Both the position numbers and the translations under genes were made by a program. From positions 1 through 9,616 of the forward strand of contig JAADFS010000017.1 of the NCBI GenBank assembly GCA_013152795.1: a DNA stretch of 9,616 bases, read 5' to 3'. Of the stretch, positions 1-6,196 are shown one piece after another (the stretch's first letter is position 1; each line of letters opens with the position of its first letter). This DNA is from Deferribacteres bacterium (GTDB lineage: Bacteria; Nitrospirota; Thermodesulfovibrionia; UBA6902). A model generated the notes under the pieces. The model saw only the letters and a program-made list of their open reading frames with translations, made no database searches and was not told the origin of the DNA.

Positions 1-1960
1 TTGCATTGAAGGTTACGCCTATGCTTGCGGAGCTGAACACCTCCTGTCCGTCCAGGTCAAACGGCTGTGACAGCTTTTCCTGTATCCGGTCGGCTATCAG
101 CAGTGCCTCCTCCCTGTCCTTCAGGTCTTCAAGCAGGACCGCAAACTCGTCCCCTCCGAAACGCGCCACGGTATCTCCGGGACGGAGGCTCTCCGCAAGC
201 CTCTGGCTGACGGCGACCAGAAGCTTGTCACCGGCTGTATGCCCGAGGCTGTCATTGAGGACCTTGAAACGGTCCATGTCTATAAAAAGAACCGCAAAGA
301 GGTAGTCCCTGTTCCGCTTTTCGCGGTCAACCGCATGCTCAAGCCGGTCCATAAACAATGCACGGTTCGGCAGTCCTGTGAGGGAATCGTGGAATGCGTC
401 GTAATGCAACTGTTCCTCTGTCTTCTTGCGTGCCGTAATGTCGGTCTGCGAACCGGCCATGCGGCAGGCCTTCATTGATGTATCACCAACCGCAACGCCG
501 CGGCTGAGCATCCAGCGGTATGTGCCGTCCTTGTGCAGCATGCGGTGTTCGCTTTCAAACTGAAGGGTGAGACCGTTTATGTGGTCCCTGATATCCTTCT
601 CCACACGTTTGCGGTCATCGGGATGAATCCTGCTGAACCATTCCTCGGGGCTGTCCGTGATCTCGTCCTCCCCGAAGCCCAGCATGGATTTCCAGCGGGG
701 GGAGTAATAAATCGAATTGGTCTTCAGATTCCAGTCCCATAATCCGTCATTGGCGCCCCTGGCGGCAAGCGCATACCGGTCCCTGCTTTCCAGCAGGGCC
801 TGTTCTATCTGTTTGCGTTCGGAAATGTCCCTTGTATATTCGATGACATGAGATACAGCCCCCTGTTCGTTGAAAATCGGATAGGTATAGATTTCAAGCC
901 ATACCTTTGATCCGGACTTGAATGTTATGAAATTATCCTTTGCACAGGGGTCTGAAGAAAGAAAAGTCTTTGCCACAATGCAGTCATCGCAGATACTGTC
1001 CCTGCCGTGCAACACCCTGTAACAATGTTTGCCTATAAGTTCATCAGGCTTTTTATTTTTTATCTCTGCATAGGCCTCATTGACCCATACTATCCTGTGT
1101 TCGCGGTCAAAAATACAAAACGGATCCATGATGCTGTCGAGTATTGTATTCAGAAACCTCTCGGATTCGGCAAGAGACTCTTCGGCCTGCCTGCGTTCAG
1201 CGATTTCCTCGCGGATCTTTGCATATCCATCCCTGACCGCAATACTCATTGCATTGAAATGTGCGGCAAGCTCTCCGAATTCGGTGTTGTCGTTACAGGT
1301 GATCGTGGTCCCGAATTTTCCCGACGAGATTTCCCTGGTAGCGCTTACAAGTTGATTTATCGGCCGGGTGATGGACCTTGTCAGGTTCACCGCCACTATG
1401 ATGCCGAGAACAAAGGTTATGATATCCGTTGCAAAGAGAATGCTCCTCGCATCTTCAATCTTTACCATCGTGCTCTCTGTTAATTCCTTAAGATTGCTAC
1501 TGGCGCTGTGGGACATGCCTTCCGTGAGATCAATCAGTTTATCGCCTATTGCAGAGGCTTCCCGGGCAAGCGTATACGCACCGCCGGATTCCGCGGATTC
1601 AGTTATATAAGTGCTTAATGCCTTATCATAATCTCCAATAAGGGATTGCACCTCTCTTATGCGTTTGCTCAGCCGGGGTATATGGTGGCAGGAAGAGCAT
1701 CTGCGGGCCGTATTCCGAAGGTTTGTCATGTTATTTATAATGGAATCCGGGTTGCGCCCGTTCATGTTAAAAGTAAAAAGTCCTGTCTGGACGGACTGAA
1801 TATCTATTATCAGTTTCCGCCTCAATTGCTCGATCTCATTAAGCTTGATAATATGTTTCAGCTCACCCGTACTTTTTGTTATGTAGAGCATCGCCGTGAC
1901 TATACCGATAGTGAAGAATACAAATAGCGCGGACAGCAGCAGTATGATCTTCCGTTTCAT
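1..1960 (-). CDS. Membrane-bound heme-motif HAMP-PAS-PAS-GGDEF signalling protein (3' end beyond window)
   Basis: Likely a membrane diguanylate cyclase that makes cyclic di-GMP in response to an extracytoplasmic signal. The visible 653 residues read: TM1 about 4-26; a helical, presumably periplasmic region about 27-170 with CSSCH at 88-92, the CxxCH signature of covalent heme c; TM2 about 173-193; HAMP about 194-245 (TRPIN at 198-202); a short coiled coil; PAS 1 about 266-375; PAS 2 about 395-515 (GLWDW at 406-410, PAS_3-like); and GGDEF from about 520. The active-site GGDEF is at 602-606 and the inhibitory I-site RPGD at 593-596, exactly five residues before it, so the cyclase looks catalytically competent and product-inhibited. 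PAS 1 carries C313, C324 and C327. The ATG at 1960 has a good AAGGAGA Shine-Dalgarno 8 nt upstream (1969-1975) and leads straight into TM1. The gene leaves the window before the end of GGDEF, so an EAL domain could follow. No family name for the heme-bearing region is certain; Tll0287-like/DUF3365 is one candidate. Confidence 0.9.
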   Translation of the reverse strand, partial: MKRKIILLLSALFVFFTIGIVTAMLYITKSTGELKHIIKLNEIEQLRRKLIIDIQSVQTGLFTFNMNGRNPDSIINNMTNLRNTARRCSSCHHIPRLSKRIREVQSLIGDYDKALSTYITESAESGGAYTLAREASAIGDKLIDLTEGMSHSASSNLKELTESTMVKIEDARSILFATDIITFVLGIIVAVNLTRSITRPINQLVSATREISSGKFGTTITCNDNTEFGELAAHFNAMSIAVRDGYAKIREEIAERRQAEESLAESERFLNTILDSIMDPFCIFDREHRIVWVNEAYAEIKNKKPDELIGKHCYRVLHGRDSICDDCIVAKTFLSSDPCAKDNFITFKSGSKVWLEIYTYPIFNEQGAVSHVIEYTRDISERKQIEQALLESRDRYALAARGANDGLWDWNLKTNSIYYSPRWKSMLGFGEDEITDSPEEWFSRIHPDDRKRVEKDIRDHINGLTLQFESEHRMLHKDGTYRWMLSRGVAVGDTSMKACRMAGSQTDITARKKTEEQLHYDAFHDSLTGLPNRALFMDRLEHAVDREKRNRDYLFAVLFIDMDRFKVLNDSLGHTAGDKLLVAVSQRLAESLRPGDTVARFGGDEFAVLLEDLKDREEALLIADRIQEKLSQPFDLDGQEVFSSASIGVTFNA

Positions 1961-2015
1961 CTATATCTTCTCCTTACCGGCATTTTCATAATTCACGCCT
2001 CCAAACATATGAAAG

Positions 2016-2044
2016 CGCATATATGCAGCGGCACCATATGTCAA
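2016..2044 (-). promoter_or_regulatory. Candidate sigma-70 promoter of the GGDEF gene
   Basis: On the minus strand there is an exact TTGACA at 2044-2039. Two weak -10 choices follow: TATGCG at 17-nt spacing (2021-2016) or TATATG at 15-nt spacing (2023-2018). The expected start near 2010 would give a leader of about 50 nt containing the AAGGAGA ribosome site. A perfect 10-bp palindrome, GCATATATGC (2017-2026), covers the -10 region and could be an operator or simply the AT-rich -10. The -35 is strong and the -10 is not. Confidence 0.4.
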
Positions 2045-2204
2045 CAACATTTACACTTTAGCACATAGCATGCCAAATCCAATTTCCTTATAATTAAGGG
2101 GGTTACATTCGGAACAGTAAATTTACCTGACATTTCCCTCAACAGATGCGGCATTTCGCGCAGTTTTCCGTGGAAAAAAGGGGGGGACCGGAAGAAAGGC
2201 CGTT

Positions 2205-3632
2205 TCAGGAGGCTACAGATTCATCCCTGACCGCTGATTTGCGGCTCAGCGCATACAGCCTTGAGAAAACAAGCACAGGCAGGTAACATGCCACAACAAG
2301 GATTACAGGCTCAATGGGATAACGGTAACGGTACCACCACGTCACCGCCAGAAAATACGGGCTGGCATATGCGAGTATAAGCAGGAGCAGTATCCGCACC
2401 TTTGTGTTGCGTGCCGTAATCACGGCACCGGCAAAGAAAAACACGGAAATAATCGCCGCCTTCCAGCCCAGCATGAAGAAAAAGGCATATATCCTGTAAA
2501 AGGTTAAAGTTATAAATGTCTGCGGTTGAGAAAGCACAAATTCGAGGGTTTTTCTTAAAGCGACCCTGTCCATCTCAGCCTCGTTGTATTCATAACCGGG
2601 GGGGGCATCCAGCCTGATTATATCAAAGCTCCGCTTGTAAATAGCCAATTGTCGGTCATATCCGAAACTGAGGCGGACGGCCTCTCCTGCATTCCGGGCC
2701 GTCCATGAAAGAAGGCCGGCTTTCGTATTCCCGCGTGATTGCGCAGAAAACGATTCCGCCAGCACAGGGTTGCTCTGGTGGACATTGATCCCGAATCCTG
2801 TTCTCACAGGAATGATCTGTCCAAAGACCATGAAATTCCTTATGGTCCAGACAGACAGCACGGCAGCGGCGGTAAAAATTACCACCGCTGCTGTCTTAAG
2901 GGCAATGGAGCGGCGGGGGGTCTTTCCAACAAGTAGGAAAAAAACGGCGACCGGAATAAAGGCAAGGGTGGGGGCGTACAACAAGGCGGTAAATCCGAGG
3001 GTCAGCCCAAGGATAATCCCCCGGCGGACCGATACTTTCTCAATACACAAAAGGATAAGATACGCTGAAATAGCGATCATCAGTCCGGCAAATATCGAAG
3101 GGACAAATGTTGCCGTCAGATGCCTGTTTAACAACGGGAGGACTGAACCTGCCAGCAGGCCCGCCGGTGCATTGAACACCCTGCGTCCCAGGAGATAAAC
3201 AATACAAGAGGTGAAAAACAGGGCGATCACCTGGAAAATCATAACCAGGAGGCCGCCGTATTTGCTGCCTAACGCCTTGAAAGCAGCCGCCGTTAAATAC
3301 GGATAAACCGGCTCTTCGTGGGCGGTTATACGGAACTTGTCACATCCCTCCCTCGGCCTCCAGCCTTTCTTGCAGTCAGCGAAACAGAAACAGTCACCTT
3401 TTACAATACTCTCGGCAATCCATAAATACTCCCATCCCCGCGCCTTCTGCCATGAAACAGCAACGTCCCTTAAACCCCACGCCATCATTATCAGCAGGAA
3501 GGCAAACCACGCCATGACAACGCGTTTTAAGAGTGGATGGTCGTCCTCACTGAGTAGCCCTAAGCGGAGGAAAAACGATGCAGCCCTTTTATCCGTTTTC
3601 TTAATGCCCCCGTTTATACCGTTTGTTTTCAT
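2205..3632 (-). CDS. GT-C/GT39-like polytopic membrane glycosyltransferase
   Basis: Probable lipid-phosphate-sugar-dependent glycosyltransferase of the inner membrane, in the broad PMT/ArnT (GT39) style; donor and acceptor cannot be read from the sequence. The 475 residues include about 10 hydrophobic segments, roughly 36-55, 128-148, 155-170, 178-198, 205-220, 221-236, 247-264, 381-405, 411-432 and 440-459. The first external loop (56-127) is where this superfamily keeps its catalytic acid; here WEYLWIAESIVKG (67-79) takes the place of the usual DEAxY...A..L..G motif, followed by EEPVYPYL (106-113). WTIRNFMVFG (262-271) and WYRYRYPIEP (433-442) are also typical of these enzymes. The first loop has four cysteines (81, 83, 87, 97), which is not a general family feature. 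The ATG at 3632 has only a weak AGG upstream. The next in-frame ATG (codon 40) would cut into TM1, so the long start is preferred. It stands alone, with no sugar-pathway neighbours in view. Confidence 0.8.
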   Translation of the reverse strand: MKTNGINGGIKKTDKRAASFFLRLGLLSEDDHPLLKRVVMAWFAFLLIMMAWGLRDVAVSWQKARGWEYLWIAESIVKGDCFCFADCKKGWRPREGCDKFRITAHEEPVYPYLTAAAFKALGSKYGGLLVMIFQVIALFFTSCIVYLLGRRVFNAPAGLLAGSVLPLLNRHLTATFVPSIFAGLMIAISAYLILLCIEKVSVRRGIILGLTLGFTALLYAPTLAFIPVAVFFLLVGKTPRRSIALKTAAVVIFTAAAVLSVWTIRNFMVFGQIIPVRTGFGINVHQSNPVLAESFSAQSRGNTKAGLLSWTARNAGEAVRLSFGYDRQLAIYKRSFDIIRLDAPPGYEYNEAEMDRVALRKTLEFVLSQPQTFITLTFYRIYAFFFMLGWKAAIISVFFFAGAVITARNTKVRILLLLILAYASPYFLAVTWWYRYRYPIEPVILVVACYLPVLVFSRLYALSRKSAVRDESVAS

Positions 3633-3796
3633 TCAATAAACCTATACAGTGCATAAAGCATCGCCCGTGGGGTTGCCGAAAAGCTTTATCCGCCGTTACT
3701 TTCAGTGAACATTCTGTACAGTATCCTGAAAATGATGTAAGAAGATGCGCTATGACACTCAAATGATGAGAAATCCGACTCTCATTAATTAAATAA

Positions 3797-3826
3797 ATTT
3801 TAACATAAGAAAAGCTTTTCTGTCAT
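3797..3826 (-). promoter_or_regulatory. Candidate promoter of the glycosyltransferase gene with a palindrome in its spacer
   Basis: On the minus strand ATGACA (3826-3821, one mismatch to TTGACA) is followed by an 18-nt spacer and TAAAAT (3802-3797, one mismatch to TATAAT). Transcription would start near 3790 and give a leader of roughly 155 nt before the ATG at 3632. The perfect 14-bp palindrome AGAAAAGCTTTTCT (3808-3821) fills most of the spacer, a position suited to a dimeric regulator. This is inferred only from sequence pattern. Confidence 0.35.
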
Positions 3827-3999
3827 TGAGGGGCAATGCACTACCAACCGGAATGACACCAGAGAAAGTTGACATGGCTCTCTCCGGAAACACCTTTGCC
3901 GGAAAATAGAAATTGCAAAAAGTGTCAAAATCATTTACATTACAATTATGGATAAACGGTGTTATCCGTAGCTGCAACTTAACCTTAACGTTGCATAAA

Positions 4000-4030
4000 C
4001 CGGCAAGGCAGACTGCCGGAACACCTTTTT
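4000..4030 (+). terminator. Hairpin plus T-tract just upstream of the DUF5658 gene
   Basis: CCGGCA (4000-4005) can pair with TGCCGG (4014-4019) over an 8-nt loop, followed by AACACC and then five T's ending at 4030. It resembles a weak intrinsic terminator or attenuator in the leader of the DUF5658-smpB transcript. The T's do not directly abut the stem, so termination efficiency is doubtful. No upstream plus-strand gene is visible that it would end. Confidence 0.25.
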
Positions 4031-4051
4031 ATAATGCGATAGGATATTGGA

Positions 4052-4498
4052 ATGGGTGCGGGAATAAATACAGAAAAAAGGGATACCCCCGACAGGCGGA
4101 AGAGTCCGACTCCCATCATAAGCAGATATACATTCTTCGGAGGCAGAAGAAGGACCGTCAGGAGAGAAGAGGACAAAAACAGGTATCTCTTTGTAGATAT
4201 ATACAGCACAGGGCTCCTCGTATATGTCCTTACCCTCCTGTGCCTGAGCATCCTGGATGCCTACTTAACCCTTGTACTGATAGAAAAAGGCAAGGTGATA
4301 GAAGCAAATCCCGTTATGGCCGGGGTTCTCGGGTATGGTATAATGCATTTCACCATAGTAAAATTCGTCATAACGGCAGCAGCCCTGATAATCTTAACAG
4401 TGCTGAAGAATCTCAGGCTTACAAGGCTCAGCCTGCCTTTTGCCCTGTATCTTTACATTGCGGTTATTGTATATGAGATTTATCTTTACATGCTATGA
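4052..4498 (+). CDS. DUF5658-type small membrane protein
   Basis: Uncharacterised inner-membrane protein of 148 residues; the function is unknown. The N-terminal 50 residues are hydrophilic and very basic (FFGGRRRTVRREED at 28-41) and should lie in the cytoplasm. Three hydrophobic segments follow, about 54-74, 91-118 and 126-147. The conserved-looking core is SILDAYLT...GKVIEANPVMA (67-90), with D69, T73, E84, N86 and P87, which matches my memory of the DUF5658 pattern. The ATG at 4052 has AGGA 7 nt upstream (4041-4044). Its stop overlaps the smpB start as ATGA, so the two are surely cotranscribed and probably translationally coupled. A longer overlapping reading frame (3913-4476) in another frame is its shadow, since it has no membrane pattern or conserved motif. 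Confidence 0.85.
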   Translation: MGAGINTEKRDTPDRRKSPTPIISRYTFFGGRRRTVRREEDKNRYLFVDIYSTGLLVYVLTLLCLSILDAYLTLVLIEKGKVIEANPVMAGVLGYGIMHFTIVKFVITAAALIILTVLKNLRLTRLSLPFALYLYIAVIVYEIYLYML

Positions 4499-4950
4499 CT
4501 GAAAAGAAGACTGTCGCAACCAACAGAAAGGCATATCATGATTATCACATTCATGAGACCTATGAGGCCGGCCTGTCACTCCTCGGCACTGAGGTAAAGG
4601 CACTAAGGGAAGGGAGGGCCAACCTGAAGGACAGCTATGCCGTTATTAAAGACAATGAGGCCTTTCTCCTGAACTGTCACATAAGCCCTTACAGTCACGG
4701 AAACATCCAGAACCACGACCCTCTAAGGACGAGAAAACTGCTCCTGCACAAAAAGGAGATAAACAGGTTGTGGGGCAGTATAAGCCGGAAAGGTTTCACA
4801 CTGATTCCGCTGAAGATATATTTTAAAAACGGAAAGGCAAAAGTCGAGATAGGCCTTGCCAGCGGCAAGAGGCAATACGAGAAAAGAGACTCCATAAAAG
4901 AAAAAGAGGCGCGCAGGGAGATAGAGAGGCACCTGAAGACATCCCGTTAA
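4495..4950 (+). CDS. smpB: SsrA (tmRNA)-binding protein SmpB
   Basis: SmpB binds tmRNA and delivers it to stalled ribosomes, so that the incomplete peptide is tagged for proteolysis and the ribosome is released. The 151 residues match the family's usual length (about 150-160). Landmarks are NRKAYHDYHI (10-19), GTEVKALREGRANLKDSY (31-48), the NCHISPYSHGN strand (60-70), RTRKLLLHKKEI (78-89), and the basic tail GKRQYEKRDSIKEKEARREI (124-143), which folds into a helix in the decoding centre. The ATG overlaps the stop of the DUF5658 gene by 4 bp and has no strong Shine-Dalgarno of its own (upstream is ATGAGATTTATCTTTACATGCT), which suggests coupling. The stop lies 16 bp from the pgk stop on the other strand. 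The tmRNA gene ssrA, often near smpB, is not in the window. Confidence 0.97.
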   Translation: MTEKKTVATNRKAYHDYHIHETYEAGLSLLGTEVKALREGRANLKDSYAVIKDNEAFLLNCHISPYSHGNIQNHDPLRTRKLLLHKKEINRLWGSISRKGFTLIPLKIYFKNGKAKVEIGLASGKRQYEKRDSIKEKEARREIERHLKTSR

Positions 4951-4966
4951 AATAAAACGCTGCGCC

Positions 4967-6187
4967 CTACTTGTCGGTCAATGCCATAAGCCCGGGCAGT
5001 TCTTTTCCTTCAAGAAGCTCCAGCGCGGCCCCGCCGCCTGCTGAAATAAACGAGATACTTTCCGAAACACCCGCCCTGCTGACCGCCAGGTCGGTATCTC
5101 CTCCGCCTACAATCGTCAGCGCATATGCATCCGCCACTGCATGGGCAATGGCGAAGGTGCCCCGCGAGAAGGCATCGACCTCAAACACTCCCATGGGGCC
5201 GTTCCAGAGGATGGTCTTTGCGCTCTCCAGGGCCTCTGAGAAGAGTTTCACTGATGCAGGCCCGATATCGACCGCCTTCCAGCCGTCCGGTATCTCCTGC
5301 GTGGTCACGAGTTTCGTCTCGGCACCGGGCTCGATGCTCTGGGCGATAACACAATCCACCGGGAGATAGAACTTGATTCCCTTGGCCACAACGGCCTCCC
5401 GGATTTCATTGGCAAGGTCAAGCATGTCGTCTTCCACAAGGGAATCCCCCACACTATAATCCATGGCCTTCAAAAAGGTATAGGCCATTCCCCCGCCTAC
5501 AATCACTTTATCGACCTTGTCCTCAAGATTCCGGATGACATCTATCTTGCCCGATACCTTTGCGCCGCCCAGTATGGCGACAAAAGGCCTTATGGGGTGA
5601 TTGACAACCCCCTGCAGGTAGTCTATCTCCTTCTGTAGAAGGAAGCCGGCGGCGGACGGAAGAAACTTTGTTATTCCGACTATCGACGCATGCCGCCTGT
5701 GCGCGGTGCCGAAGGCATCGTTCACATAATAATCTGCAAGCCTCGCCAGGGCCTTACTGAACTCCTCGTCGTTTTCTTCCTCTTCAATATGAAACCTCAG
5801 GTTCTCCAGGAGTATGATATCACCGTCGGACATCCTGCTGACGGCGGCCTCAACCTCGGGACCGACACAGTCCGGAAGAAAAGTGACCTCTTTTTTGATC
5901 AGGCGCTGCAGCCTTCTGGAAACAGACGCAAGGGTATACCTCTTGTCAACCCTCCCCTTAGGCCTTCCGAGGTGTGAGGCGATAATTATCCTGCTGCCTT
6001 CATCTATCGCATAATTTATGGTGGACAGGGAAGACCGTATCCTCCTGTCATCGGTAATATTGAGATTTTCATCCAGAGGCACATTAAAATCCACCCGGAT
6101 GAAAACCCTCTTACCCTTGATGTCCAGATCCTTGATGGAAAGCTTGTTTAAAACGCCTTTAATAGGCACTGAAAGACCGTCTTGCAT
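4967..6187 (-). CDS. pgk: Phosphoglycerate kinase
   Basis: Cytosolic enzyme that transfers phosphate between 1,3-bisphosphoglycerate and ADP, giving 3-phosphoglycerate and ATP, in glycolysis or in reverse in gluconeogenesis. The 406 residues cover both lobes: RVDFNVPL (31-38, substrate-binding), SHLGRPKG (71-78), LLENLRFH (126-133), YVNDAFGTAHR (154-164), GGAKVSGK (207-214), the nucleotide-side WNGPMGVFE (328-336), and GGGDT (361-365) followed by SAGGGAALELLEGK (382-395). SAGGG stands where STGGG is usual, a mild change. The first 12 residues precede the normal family beginning (NKLSIKDL at 14-21). The ATG at 6187 is kept because AAGAGG lies 12 nt upstream and there is no better start; GTG at codon 7 lacks a ribosome site. 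It follows gap by 9 nt in the same operon. No clear terminator separates it from convergent smpB. Confidence 0.97.
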   Translation of the reverse strand: MQDGLSVPIKGVLNKLSIKDLDIKGKRVFIRVDFNVPLDENLNITDDRRIRSSLSTINYAIDEGSRIIIASHLGRPKGRVDKRYTLASVSRRLQRLIKKEVTFLPDCVGPEVEAAVSRMSDGDIILLENLRFHIEEEENDEEFSKALARLADYYVNDAFGTAHRRHASIVGITKFLPSAAGFLLQKEIDYLQGVVNHPIRPFVAILGGAKVSGKIDVIRNLEDKVDKVIVGGGMAYTFLKAMDYSVGDSLVEDDMLDLANEIREAVVAKGIKFYLPVDCVIAQSIEPGAETKLVTTQEIPDGWKAVDIGPASVKLFSEALESAKTILWNGPMGVFEVDAFSRGTFAIAHAVADAYALTIVGGGDTDLAVSRAGVSESISFISAGGGAALELLEGKELPGLMALTDK

Positions 6188-6196
6188 TGTTGTGTC

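Larger units (their letters stand above)
3633..4051. other. 419-bp gene-free region between two divergent genes
   Basis: No credible coding sequence is seen here on either strand. It must hold the start signals of the minus-strand glycosyltransferase and of the plus-strand DUF5658-smpB pair. Visible structures are: an 8-bp palindrome CTGTACAG (3714-3721); a possible hairpin ATGAGA/TCTCAT (3766-3771 with 3780-3785); an AT-rich tract around 3785-3803; a 14-bp perfect palindrome AGAAAAGCTTTTCT (3808-3821); a TTGACA at 3869-3874 (plus) with no matching -10; a weak TTGCAA-N17-TACATT pair (3913-3941, plus); and a 6-bp-stem hairpin at 4000-4019. A short plus-strand reading frame ending at the TAG at 3907-3909 looks protein-like but is under 40 codons. 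Confidence 0.6.

Noticed and set aside
1007..1483. 158-codon plus-strand frame inside the GGDEF gene, and similar long plus-strand frames under gap and rpsB
   Set aside because: These are antisense shadows of genes with clear domains; the low stop frequency opposite codon-biased genes explains their length.
2100..2204. Terminator after the glycosyltransferase
   Set aside because: The C7T6 run on the minus strand near 2175-2187 has no adjacent stable stem, so I do not call an intrinsic terminator.
3790..3909. Plus-strand fragment reading ...ALPTGMTPEKVDMALSGNT... to a TAG at 3907
   Set aside because: It looks protein-like and might be a remnant or tiny peptide, but it is under 40 codons with no start signal I trust and no homologue I can name.
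4030..4035. Exact TATAAT upstream of the DUF5658 gene as its -10
   Set aside because: No -35-like hexamer lies at 16-18 nt, there is no extended -10 TG, and the start would fall on the ribosome-binding site.
3789..4251. Two small minus-strand frames (3789-3977 and 3985-4251)
   Set aside because: There is no recognisable motif or convincing ribosome site; the second lies antisense to the DUF5658 start region.
3913..4476. 187-codon plus-strand frame overlapping the DUF5658 gene
   Set aside because: It has no domain or membrane pattern and is rich in Arg, Cys and Pro as expected for a shadow frame; the overlapping frame at 4052-4498 has clear membrane segments and the DUF5658 motif.
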